Source of the DNA: Roseburia sp.
GTDB taxonomy: Bacteria > Bacillota > Clostridia > Lachnospirales > Lachnospiraceae
Reading direction: 5' to 3'
Length of the DNA stretch: 33,153 nt
Assembly (NCBI GenBank): GCA_003483745.1
Contig: DMYD01000044.1
Location: 106,671 to 139,823 of the forward strand
The notes under the pieces were generated by a model that had not been told where the DNA came from, searched no databases, and worked only from the letters and a program-made list of their open reading frames with translations. Within the stretch, counting starts at the first letter, position 1. The number at the start of each line of letters is the position of its first letter. Positions 24,058 to 31,861 of this stretch are shown here, in pieces. The translations under genes and the position numbers were made by a program.

Positions 24058-25521
24058 CTATCGCTCAAAATCGCCGCGGATATCCTCTTTTGGCGGCTCC
24101 ATCGGATAGGTACCTGTAAAGCAGCCCTTACAGATATTTAATCCACCAACCATCTCCTCTAAGCGCTCAATTCCAAGATATCCCAGAGAATCTGCGCCGA
24201 TGATCTTACGGATATCTTCGATGGAACGGTTGTATGCAATAAGCTGCTCTCTCTCCGGAATGTCTGTTCCAAAGTAACACGGCCATAAAAATGGTGGGGA
24301 ACTGATTCTTACATGTACCTCTGTTGCTCCGGCATCGCGCAGCATTTTTACGATACGGTCTGACGTTGTACCACGGACGATGGAATCATCAATCATAATG
24401 ATACGTTTTCCGTCCACCGCTTCTTTTAAAACATTTAACTTCACACGCACACTAGACTCTCTGCTGCTTTGTTTTGGCTTGATAAATGTTCTTCCGACAT
24501 AACCATTCTTCACAAATGCAGTACCATACGGAATCCCCGACTGTAAGGAATAACCGAGTGCTGCCGCATTACCTGACTCCGGAACGCCTACGACAAGATC
24601 CGCATCTACCGGTGAATCCATGGCAAGGAAACGTCCCGCCTTGATTCTGGATGCATAGACGCTCACTCCATCAATATGGCTGTCCGGTCTTGCAAAATAA
24701 ATATATTCAAAAATACAGCGCGCCTCTTTTTCTTTTGGCAATGCTAACGAAAGATCAGACTGGATACCACCCTCCGGTGTGATCGTAACAATTTCTCCCG
24801 GCAAAACATCACGGACATACTCTGCACCGATCGTATCTAATGCACAAGTCTCAGATGCTAAAATATAGGCATTGTCACGTTTTCCAATACAAAGTGGTTT
24901 AAAACCGTATGGATCGCGCGCTCCAACTAATTTTCTCGGACTCATCACAACCAGTGCAAATGCACCTTTGATCTTCTGGCATGCCCGTCCCACTGCCTCT
25001 TCCACACTTTTTGAATTTAAACGCTCACGCGCAATATGATATGCAATGACCTCAGAATCGATCGTCGTCTGGAAAATCGCTCCGGTATACTCTAAATCCT
25101 TACGTAGCTCCATCGCATTGATCAGATTTCCATTGTGTGCGAGTGCAAGTGTTCCTTTTACATAATTAAGAACCAAAGGCTGTGCATTCTCGCGGGTAGA
25201 AGCTCCTGCCGTCGAATAACGGACATGTCCGACACCGATATCGCCATGCATAGGCTCTAAATTATCCTGTGTGAATACCTCATTGACCAGTCCCATGCCT
25301 TTGTATGAGGTCACTTTTCCCTTTGGTCCGTTTGTCTCGCTGACTGCAATACCACAACTCTCCTGTCCACGGTGCTGCAATGCGAAAAGACCATAATAAA
25401 TCGTAGACGCAACGTCTCCGCCATCAAAGTCGTACATTCCGAACACACCACACTCTTCATGCAGACCGCTCTCGCCATTTGTCTGCCATGGTGCATTTTT
25501 CATGGTTCTGTTATTATCCAT
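24058..25521 (-). CDS. purF: Amidophosphoribosyltransferase
   Basis: PurF makes 5-phosphoribosylamine from PRPP and glutamine, the first committed step of purine synthesis. It has 487 residues. A 23-residue propeptide precedes Cys24 in LHEECGVFG, the nucleophile exposed after processing in Bacillus-type enzymes. The PRPP loop is RIIMIDDSIVRGTTS. Candidate Fe-S ligands are the Cys in EARCIFEYIYF, the Cys in FLWPCYFG, and both in CKGC (464 and 467), so it belongs to the oxygen-sensitive 4Fe-4S type. AGGAGG is 4 nt from the ATG at 25521. The leader between purC and purF is an imperfect tandem repeat that could pair with this ribosome site. Confidence 0.97.
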   Translation of the reverse strand: MDNNRTMKNAPWQTNGESGLHEECGVFGMYDFDGGDVASTIYYGLFALQHRGQESCGIAVSETNGPKGKVTSYKGMGLVNEVFTQDNLEPMHGDIGVGHVRYSTAGASTRENAQPLVLNYVKGTLALAHNGNLINAMELRKDLEYTGAIFQTTIDSEVIAYHIARERLNSKSVEEAVGRACQKIKGAFALVVMSPRKLVGARDPYGFKPLCIGKRDNAYILASETCALDTIGAEYVRDVLPGEIVTITPEGGIQSDLSLALPKEKEARCIFEYIYFARPDSHIDGVSVYASRIKAGRFLAMDSPVDADLVVGVPESGNAAALGYSLQSGIPYGTAFVKNGYVGRTFIKPKQSSRESSVRVKLNVLKEAVDGKRIIMIDDSIVRGTTSDRIVKMLRDAGATEVHVRISSPPFLWPCYFGTDIPEREQLIAYNRSIEDIRKIIGADSLGYLGIERLEEMVGGLNICKGCFTGTYPMEPPKEDIRGDFER

Positions 25522-25649
25522 AAAATCCTCCTTGTTCTGCGAAGCAAAATCCGAACTCCATGGCGAGGAGAGGATTTTCCTCCTTGTTTTTCAAAGAAAA
25601 ATGCAATTTTACTTTGTAAAATTTGCCCATTAGTGAGCAGAGGATTTTT
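25522..25649 (-). repeat. Imperfect tandem repeat in the purC-purF gap, overlapping the purF ribosome site
   Basis: Two units, about 25574-25649 and 25522-25578, each begin on the minus strand with AAAATCCTCT and end with ACAAGGAGGA plus A/T. The middles differ (75 versus 57 bp). AAAATCCTC (25578-25570) is the exact complement of GAGGATTTT (25530-25522), which contains the purF Shine-Dalgarno. An RNA hairpin would therefore hide it. The upstream unit has the same design around a ribosome-site copy that leads to no gene. Confidence 0.6.
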
Positions 25650-25652
25650 CCA

Positions 25653-26531
25653 CTATGCAAATTTCTTACCTGTCAAAAGCTCATATGCCTCTTTGTATTT
25701 ATCTACTGTCTTCTCGATGACATCATCCGGTAACAGATAGTCGCTGTCCGGATTGGCTTTTAACCAGTCTCTTACAAACTGTTTATCAAAAGACGGCTGT
25801 CCCTGTCCCGGTTTGTAACCCTCTAACGGCCAGAATCTGGAACTGTCCGGTGTGAGCATCTCATCTCCTAATACAACATTTCCGTTTTCATCTAAACCAA
25901 ACTCAAATTTGGTATCTGCAATGATGATCCCCTTCGTCAATGCATATTCTGCACACTTTTTATATAAAGCGATCGTATAATCTTTGATCTGATCTGCATA
26001 GGAAGCACCTTTTCCCGGATACTCTTTCTCTAAGATCTCTCTGCAGCGCTCAAATGAGATATTCTCATCATGCAGACCAATCTCAGCTTTCGTACTCGGT
26101 GTAAAAATCGGTTCAGGCAGTTTATCAGACTCCTGTAATCCCTCCGGCAGCTTGATACCACATACTGTACCGTTTTCTTTGTAGCTCTCCCATCCACTTC
26201 CTGTGATGTATCCACGGACAATGCACTCGATTGGAAGCATCTCTAATTTTTTGCACATCATGCTGTTGCCGTCAAATCTATCTTCCCGGAAAAATTCCGG
26301 CATATCTTTTACGTCAACAGAAATCATATGATTTGGCACGATGTCTTTTGTCAAATCAAACCAGAATTTAGACATCTGAGTCAGAATTGCACCCTTTTTT
26401 GTGACTTTATTTTTCAAAATATGATCAAAAGCAGAAATTCTGTCTGTCGCTACAATGATCAGGCTGTCGCCGTTATCATACACTTCACGTACTTTTCCCT
26501 CTTTAATTGGCTGAAATACTTTGCTACTCAT
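25653..26531 (-). CDS. purC: Phosphoribosylaminoimidazole-succinocarboxamide synthase
   Basis: PurC joins CAIR and aspartate with ATP to form SAICAR. It has 292 residues, the longer form of the family seen also in yeast and many Clostridia. KEGKVREVYDNGD near the N-terminus binds ATP. RISAFDHIL, PIECIVRGYITGSGW, and IADTKFEFGLDENGN followed by GDEMLTPDSSRFW are all conserved family blocks. The ATG at 26531 is preceded by GAGG at a usable distance; an in-frame ATG at 26567 has none. It is the first gene of the pur operon, with purF 131 bp downstream. Confidence 0.96.
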   Translation of the reverse strand: MSSKVFQPIKEGKVREVYDNGDSLIIVATDRISAFDHILKNKVTKKGAILTQMSKFWFDLTKDIVPNHMISVDVKDMPEFFREDRFDGNSMMCKKLEMLPIECIVRGYITGSGWESYKENGTVCGIKLPEGLQESDKLPEPIFTPSTKAEIGLHDENISFERCREILEKEYPGKGASYADQIKDYTIALYKKCAEYALTKGIIIADTKFEFGLDENGNVVLGDEMLTPDSSRFWPLEGYKPGQGQPSFDKQFVRDWLKANPDSDYLLPDDVIEKTVDKYKEAYELLTGKKFA

Positions 26532-26591
26532 CCTCTTTGTCCTCTTTTCCGGTGTTATGAACACCATATCATTTTCTGATGTTACTCAAAA

Positions 26592-26621
26592 ATTATAATA
26601 CATAGTCTTTTGGAAAGTCAA
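26592..26621 (-). promoter_or_regulatory. Sigma-A promoter of the purCFB operon
   Basis: On the minus strand TTGACT (26621-26616) and TATAAT (26597-26592) are 18 nt apart, a near-consensus pair. The start would be near 26585, about 55 nt before purC. I see no purine riboswitch core and no obvious PurR box in this short leader. The remaining upstream sequence to the gpmI terminator (about 26622-26781) is very AT-rich and holds no recognisable gene. Confidence 0.75.
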
Positions 26622-26781
26622 TGATTTTGCCCATATGCACCTAAATCCACGATATAGAAAAATCAGTTCTTTTTATTAGTATTTTTGTATAGTTTTTATT
26701 ATATTATAAGCAACACTTATATTTTTGTTTATATACTCTTATTCTCGATTTTTCCATTTCTTTCTGACATGAAATTTTACG

Positions 26782-26857
26782 AAAAATGCCACAAACTGAT
26801 ATTTTTTTAAACGACAATTACCTGTCTGTCCAAAATAAATATACCAGTCTGTGGCAT
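26782..26857 (-). terminator. Long terminator hairpin after gpmI
   Basis: On the minus strand ATGCCACAGACTGGTAT pairs with ATATCAGTTTGTGGCAT with a few mismatches, and TTTTT follows. The loop is long, about 35 nt, and can itself fold. It begins about 30 bp after the gpmI stop. Confidence 0.75.
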
Positions 26858-26887
26858 CTTTTTATCCGGCTATTTTATATTGCTCTG

Positions 26888-28429
26888 TTATTTTCTGATC
26901 AGTAAAGATTTTCCTGTCATCTCTGCCGGCTGCTCCATTCCCATCAGCTCGATCAGAGTCGGAATGATATCAGCAAGACATCCATCCTCTTTTAATGTGT
27001 AGGAAGGATCTGCATTTACCAGAATAAATGGAACCGGGTTGGTTGTGTGGGAAGTTAACGGCTCACCTGTCTCGTAGTTTACAAGCTGCTCTGCATTTCC
27101 GTGGTCAGCACAGATGAACATCTGTCCGTTTACTTCTTTTAATGCCTCAACTGCTTTTCCAACACAGGTATCCACGGTCTCAACTGCTTTGATCGCAGCA
27201 TCTAAGATTCCGGTATGTCCAACCATATCCGGGTTTGCGAAGTTGATGATGATGACATCATATTTCTCAGAACGGATTGCTGCACATAATTTATCACATA
27301 CTTCCGGTGCACTCATCTCCGGCTGTAAATCGTAGGTTGCTACTTTTGGAGATTTTACAAGGATACGGTCCTCACCTTTGTTTGGTTCCTCCACACCACC
27401 GTTGAAGAAGAAGGTAACATGTGCATATTTCTCTGTCTCGGCAATTCTTGCCTGAGTCATATCATGTGCTGCTAAATATTCACCAAATGTATTTTTCAGT
27501 TCTACTTTCTTAAATGCAACTTCTTTGTTCGGGATCGTCACATCGTACTCTGTAAAGCAGATATATTTTACGTTCTTTCTTGCACCGCGGTCAAATCCAT
27601 CGAAATCATCCATACAGAACGTTCTTGTGATCTCACGCGCACGGTCAGGACGGAAGTTAAAGAAAATAACTGTATCGTTATCTTTGATCGTTGCGATTGG
27701 CTTACCATTCTCCGTGATTGCAGTCGGAAGAAAGAACTCATCTGTTACATCTTTTGCATAAGATGCTTCCATTGCTGTCACTGCGCTCTCTGCTGTCTCT
27801 CCTTCACCTGTGGTCAGCACTTTGTATGCTTTCTCCACACGATCCCATCTGTTATCACGATCCATTGCATAATAACGTCCGGAAATGGATGCAATCTTAC
27901 CAACACCAATCTCTTTCATCTTAGCTTCTAACTCTTCGATAAATTCTTTGCCGGAAGTCGGAGCTGTGTCACGTCCGTCTAAGAAACAGTGAACATATAC
28001 ATTCTCGACACCCTCTTTTTTGGCCATTTCAAGCAGGCCGAAAAGGTGTGTGATGTGGCTGTGTACACCACCGTTGGACAACAGTCCGTATAAATGAAGA
28101 TCAGAACCGTTTTTCTTTACATTTTCCATACCATCTAATAATGCCTGATTTTTGAAGAAATCACCATCATTGATCTCTTTTGTGATTCTTGTCAGCTCCT
28201 GGTATACGATTCTTCCAGCACCCATATTTAAATGTCCTACTTCTGAGTTACCCATCTGTCCGTCCGGAAGTCCAACTGCAAGACCACTTGCATTTCCTTT
28301 TACAAATGGATAATCTTTCATAAGTCCGTCGATTACCGGTGTCTTTGCCTGTGCTACTGCATTTCCCTCTGTTTTCTCATTCAGTCCAAATCCGTCTAAA
28401 ATCATTAATACGGTAGGTTTCTTACTCAT
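26888..28429 (-). CDS. gpmI: 2,3-bisphosphoglycerate-independent phosphoglycerate mutase
   Basis: GpmI converts 3-phosphoglycerate to 2-phosphoglycerate using two Mn ions and a phosphoserine intermediate. It has 513 residues, as usual. The alkaline-phosphatase-type N-terminus VLMILDGFGLNE binds metal. Ser62 in GQMGNSEVGHLNMGAGR is the phosphorylated residue. HCFLDGRDTAP, FFNFRPDRAREITR, NFANPDMVGHTG and CADHGNAEQ are the remaining active-site blocks. The ATG at 28429 has GAGG 9 nt upstream; a GTG five codons earlier would overlap that site. It has its own promoter overlapping the end of the SGNH gene. Confidence 0.97.
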   Translation of the reverse strand: MSKKPTVLMILDGFGLNEKTEGNAVAQAKTPVIDGLMKDYPFVKGNASGLAVGLPDGQMGNSEVGHLNMGAGRIVYQELTRITKEINDGDFFKNQALLDGMENVKKNGSDLHLYGLLSNGGVHSHITHLFGLLEMAKKEGVENVYVHCFLDGRDTAPTSGKEFIEELEAKMKEIGVGKIASISGRYYAMDRDNRWDRVEKAYKVLTTGEGETAESAVTAMEASYAKDVTDEFFLPTAITENGKPIATIKDNDTVIFFNFRPDRAREITRTFCMDDFDGFDRGARKNVKYICFTEYDVTIPNKEVAFKKVELKNTFGEYLAAHDMTQARIAETEKYAHVTFFFNGGVEEPNKGEDRILVKSPKVATYDLQPEMSAPEVCDKLCAAIRSEKYDVIIINFANPDMVGHTGILDAAIKAVETVDTCVGKAVEALKEVNGQMFICADHGNAEQLVNYETGEPLTSHTTNPVPFILVNADPSYTLKEDGCLADIIPTLIELMGMEQPAEMTGKSLLIRK

Positions 28430-28477
28430 TTTTTGTTTCCTCACTTTCTATTCTCTTTCCATTTATCAAAAGTATAC

Positions 28478-28526
28478 GGTTCTCCTAATCCAGAACCATT
28501 ATACTGATAACCTCATTTGTTTTCAA
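28478..28526 (-). promoter_or_regulatory. gpmI promoter with an adjacent dyad
   Basis: On the minus strand TTGAAA (28526-28521) and TATAAT (28503-28498) are exactly 17 nt apart. Directly after the -10 lies GGTTCT-8 nt-AGAACC (28497-28478), a perfect dyad that covers the expected start point, a position where a repressor or activator could act. The -35 overlaps the last codons of the SGNH-protein gene. Confidence 0.75.
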
Positions 28527-29536
28527 TAGTTTTTCTGGCTCAACTGATCCTCCAGTTTCTTTGCCCTTTCCTTGCAGTCGCTTTCTGTCACCGGCTCTCC
28601 ACCTGTATTTCTGTTAAGCTGTTCTAATACATAGGAATAGACTGCCCAATTTGTAGAGGAATCATAATGTATGCCATCACCCTTTGTACCGTATCCAAGC
28701 CTTGTCAGATACCGATAGCTATCTATATATGTAGCATTTTTAACCTTTTTAAGACGGCTGTTGAATGCCTCGATTCTCTGGTTATTGCATCTTGCCGGTG
28801 CTCCGGATTTTGTCGGATTGACTGATAATAAATAAAGTTTGGAACTCGCCGGCCATTTCCGGTATTTATTCAGATATGATCTTATGGATGTCAGGTCATT
28901 AACCCCAAGTCCGCAGATAACTACCCAGTTTTTGATTTCCGTATGCTGTCTCTGCAGCGACTGTACTTTCGGAAATGCCGTATCCGCCAGCCATGCATAT
29001 CCCATTCCCGGACAGGATACTACAAAAAAATTCGGTACATCTTCTATTTTGCATTCCTCATTCATCAGGTAAAATCTGGAATCTCCCAGGAAAATATATC
29101 CCGTTTCATATTCACAGGGATCTTCTGTATTTTCGTCTGCTGCAGTCTTATCATCTGTGATCAGGCTATCCGCACCATCATTATCATCCGTACTTTCTGA
29201 TCTCTGATTTGCCTGCTCCGTTTCTATCTTTTCATCAGCATCCATTTTTTCATCGTTTTTTTCATTTTGATCCGATAAATTTCCTGAATTAACTGCTATA
29301 TTCTCATTTTTTAGTCCAATATCTGAGCCCCCGGACTGCATGGATGCCTCTGTTTCCGGCAAAACATCTTCTAATGTTACATTCTGTCCGTCAGACCTCT
29401 GTGCTCTTGCATTTGCATTATTTTCTTTATATTCCGAATCCATTTTTCCTGTCTGGTTAAATACTCTTGCAGACACATTCCAGACACACACTACAATTAG
29501 AATGCACACCAGGATCCGCGTTATTTTCTTCTTCAT
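28523..29536 (-). CDS. Membrane-anchored SGNH/GDSL hydrolase-like protein
   Basis: This 337-residue protein has three parts. A basic start (MKKKITR) and hydrophobic segment (about 8-25) make a signal anchor. Residues about 28-145 form a low-complexity linker rich in Asp, Glu, Asn, Ser and Gln. A compact C-terminal domain has the SGNH layout: FLGDSRF with Ser153, GMGYAW, GLGVNDL with Asn213, and GDGIHYD with Asp287 and His290. The domain should face outside the cell. Family members remove or transfer acyl groups on peptidoglycan, polysaccharides or lipids; the substrate here is unknown. It lies between tpiA and gpmI, after a terminator, so expression probably depends on read-through or an unseen weak promoter. 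The ATG choice is supported only by a short GGA. Confidence 0.85.
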   Translation of the reverse strand: MKKKITRILVCILIVVCVWNVSARVFNQTGKMDSEYKENNANARAQRSDGQNVTLEDVLPETEASMQSGGSDIGLKNENIAVNSGNLSDQNEKNDEKMDADEKIETEQANQRSESTDDNDGADSLITDDKTAADENTEDPCEYETGYIFLGDSRFYLMNEECKIEDVPNFFVVSCPGMGYAWLADTAFPKVQSLQRQHTEIKNWVVICGLGVNDLTSIRSYLNKYRKWPASSKLYLLSVNPTKSGAPARCNNQRIEAFNSRLKKVKNATYIDSYRYLTRLGYGTKGDGIHYDSSTNWAVYSYVLEQLNRNTGGEPVTESDCKERAKKLEDQLSQKNY

Positions 29537-29566
29537 ATTTTCCACATTTTCTGTACTTATCAAGGG

Positions 29567-29610
29567 AAAAGGGGATCCTTTCTGTTTTCACTCCCAGAGA
29601 GAATCCCCTT
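29567..29610 (-). terminator. Terminator after tpiA
   Basis: AAGGGGAT and ATCCCCTT form a strong stem, extended by TCTYTCT-like pairs with small mismatches. It is followed on the minus strand by a short T run (TTTT). It lies 15 bp after the tpiA stop and separates it from the SGNH gene. The short T tract suggests it may be leaky. Confidence 0.7.
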
Positions 29611-29624
29611 AACCTGATTATGAT

Positions 29625-30374
29625 TTATTTATAGTTTACGATTTTACCGAAATCAGCTTTTAAGGAAGCTCCACCAACTAAACCACCATCAATGTCAGGC
29701 TGTGCAAACAGCTCTGCTGCATTACCTGCATTTACAGATCCGCCGTACTGAATACGAACTTTCTCTGCTGTGTCAGCACCATATACTTCTTTGATGCAGT
29801 CACGGATTGCCTTGCAGACTTCCTCTGCCTGCTCAGTTGTTGCTGTTTTTCCTGTTCCGATAGCCCAGATCGGCTCATATGCGATTACCATAGAAGCAAC
29901 CTGCTCTGCAGTAACGTCTTTTAAGTCAGATTTGATCTGCATACGGATCCAGTCTAAAGTGATTCCCATCTCTCTCTGCTCTAATGTCTCACCACAGCAA
30001 AGGATTGGAGTTAAGTTATGCTCGAAAGCTTTTTTCACTTTCTTATTTAACATGCAGTCGCACTCTTTGAAGTAGTCACGTCTCTCGGAATGACCGATGA
30101 TAACGTATTTTACGCCAGCGTCAACTAACATCTCAGGAGCGATCTCTCCGGTGTAAGCGCCTTTCTCTTCATAGTACATGTTCTCAGCACCTACTGCTAC
30201 GTTGGTTCCTTTTACAGCCTCAACAACAGGTACGATGTCGATTGCAGGTACACAGTAAACAACTTCTACATCATCGCTTACTACTAACGGTTTTAATTCC
30301 TCTACTAATTTAACAGCCTGGCTTGGAGTCATGTTCATTTTCCAGTTGCCGGCTACGATTTTCTTTCTTGCCAT
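29625..30374 (-). CDS. tpiA: Triosephosphate isomerase
   Basis: TpiA interconverts dihydroxyacetone phosphate and glyceraldehyde 3-phosphate. It has 249 residues with the full active-site set: NWKMN with Lys12, GHSERR with His95, and AYEPIWAIGTG with the catalytic Glu167. IQYGGSVN and the C-terminal GGLVGGASL bind phosphate. GAGG lies 8 nt before the ATG. It follows pgk across a 163-bp gap, most of which is the tandem repeat of the pgk 3' end, and is followed by a terminator. Confidence 0.98.
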   Translation of the reverse strand: MARKKIVAGNWKMNMTPSQAVKLVEELKPLVVSDDVEVVYCVPAIDIVPVVEAVKGTNVAVGAENMYYEEKGAYTGEIAPEMLVDAGVKYVIIGHSERRDYFKECDCMLNKKVKKAFEHNLTPILCCGETLEQREMGITLDWIRMQIKSDLKDVTAEQVASMVIAYEPIWAIGTGKTATTEQAEEVCKAIRDCIKEVYGADTAEKVRIQYGGSVNAGNAAELFAQPDIDGGLVGGASLKADFGKIVNYK

Positions 30375-30424
30375 GATCTTATCCTCTTTTTCTCATTTTA
30401 AAGTTTGTTGACTTATTTATCGTC

Positions 30425-30558
30425 GGCTGCCACCATAAGGCGTTATGGCAGCCAACTTTACATTGCAACTATTTTTACTTATCATCGGCTGCCATAACTA
30501 AGGTGTCATGGCAGCCAACTTTACATTGCAACTATTTTTACTTATCATCGGCTGCCAT
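30425..30558 (-). repeat. 63-bp tandem repeat of the pgk 3' end
   Basis: On the minus strand the repeat starts in the last codons of pgk (ATGGCAGCC GATGATAAG TAA, i.e. MAADDK-stop) and runs 63 bp. The second unit, starting at 30495, is identical for its first 51 bases, and a third partial unit follows (GGCAGCCGACGATAAATAA). Each junction contains GGCTGCCAT and ATGGCAGCC, so neighbouring arms can pair in two mutually exclusive ways. One of the hairpins includes coding bases of pgk. This fills most of the pgk-tpiA gap; no gene is present. Confidence 0.85.
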
Positions 30559-31761
30559 GACACCTGGTAACTCCTTACCCTCTAAGAATTCAAGGGAAGC
30601 TCCACCACCAGTAGAGATATGGCTCATCTTGTCGCCAAAGCCTAACTGGTTAACAGCTGCTGCAGAATCACCACCACCGATGATTGTTGTTGCATCTGTA
30701 TCAGCAAGTGCTTTTGCAACTGCGATTGTACCAGCTGCTAATGTTGGGTTCTCGAATACGCCCATCGGTCCGTTCCATACAACAGTCTTTGCTGTCTTAA
30801 CTGCATCAGCATATAACTCCTGAGTCTTTGGTCCGATATCGCATCCCTCTCTGTCAGCCGGCATATCTTTTACGTCACATACAGTAACTTCTACCGGAGC
30901 GTCGATCGGGTTCGGGAAATCTGCGATGGTTACAGCATCTACCGGAAGGAGTAATTTCTTTCCAAGTTTCTCAGCTTTTGCCATCATCTCTTTACAGTAA
31001 TCGATCTTGGTATCATCTACTAAAGATTTACCGATCTCATATCCCTGTGCTTTTAAGAAAGTATATGCCATACCACCACCGATGATTAATGTATCGCATT
31101 TCTCTAATAAGTTAGAGATAACATTTAATTTATCTGCAACTTTTGCACCGCCAAGGATTGCTACAAACGGTCTTACCGGATTCTCTACAGCATTTCCAAG
31201 GAAATCGATCTCTTTCTGCATTAAGTAACCAACTACGTTAGAGCCACCTTTTGCAGAGATGAATTTGGTAACACCTGCAACAGAAGCATGTGCTCTGTGG
31301 GAAGAACCGAATGCATCACATACATAATCGTCTGCAAGATCAGCTAACTCTTTGCTGAACTCTTCGCCGTTCTTTGTCTCCTCAGCACCACGGAAACGTG
31401 TATTCTGTAATAAGATTACATCTCCCTCTTTCATCTCAGCAACAGCTTTGGTAGCTTCCTCACCTGTTACATGATAATCAGAGATGAATTTTACAGCTTT
31501 GCCAAGTTTTTCAGAAAGTTTTACAGCTACAGGAGCTAATGACTCACCTTCGTTTGGTCCATTTTTAACTTTTCCAAGATGAGAGCAAAGGATAACCTTT
31601 CCGCCATCGTTGATTAATTTTTTGATTGTAGGAAGTGCTGCGTTGATACGGGTCTCATCTGTGATCTTTCCTTCTTTTAACGGAACGTTGAAATCACATC
31701 TTACAAGTACTCTTCTTCCTTTTACATTAATGTCGTCTACAGATTTTTTGTTTAATGACAT
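30538..31761 (-). CDS. pgk: Phosphoglycerate kinase
   Basis: Pgk transfers the acyl phosphate of 1,3-bisphosphoglycerate to ADP, the first ATP-forming step of glycolysis. It has 407 residues, the usual length. VLVRCDFNVPL near residue 20 is the N-terminal signature. SHLGKVK, the NTRFRGAEETKNG region and the SVAGVTKF region bind 3-phosphoglycerate. ATP-binding blocks are GGAKVADKL, WNGPMGVFE and IIGGGDSAAAV. AGGAGG lies before the ATG. It follows gap across 100 bp containing a strong terminator, so its transcript must come from read-through or from an unseen promoter. Its last codons are tandemly repeated downstream. Confidence 0.98.
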   Translation of the reverse strand: MSLNKKSVDDINVKGRRVLVRCDFNVPLKEGKITDETRINAALPTIKKLINDGGKVILCSHLGKVKNGPNEGESLAPVAVKLSEKLGKAVKFISDYHVTGEEATKAVAEMKEGDVILLQNTRFRGAEETKNGEEFSKELADLADDYVCDAFGSSHRAHASVAGVTKFISAKGGSNVVGYLMQKEIDFLGNAVENPVRPFVAILGGAKVADKLNVISNLLEKCDTLIIGGGMAYTFLKAQGYEIGKSLVDDTKIDYCKEMMAKAEKLGKKLLLPVDAVTIADFPNPIDAPVEVTVCDVKDMPADREGCDIGPKTQELYADAVKTAKTVVWNGPMGVFENPTLAAGTIAVAKALADTDATTIIGGGDSAAAVNQLGFGDKMSHISTGGGASLEFLEGKELPGVMAADDK

Positions 31762-31794
31762 AAAATATGTCCTCCTTATTATTTTCTGTTACAT

Positions 31795-31829
31795 AAAAAC
31801 AGGCCCGGTCCAATAGGACCGGACCTGTT
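31795..31829 (-). terminator. Terminator between gap and pgk
   Basis: On the minus strand AACAGGTCCGGTCC pairs with GGACCGGGCCTGTT with a 4-nt loop (TATT) and only a G-T wobble, and is followed by TTTTT. It is as strong as terminators get, only 33 bp after the gap stop, and likely makes gap mRNA more abundant than pgk-tpiA mRNA. Confidence 0.92.
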
Positions 31830-31861
31830 ATAAGTCTCATATAGTTATCGTAACTTCTCGA

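Noticed and set aside
26532..26591. Purine riboswitch in the purC leader
   Set aside because: The leader is about 55 nt and lacks the paired loops and conserved core of the purine aptamer.
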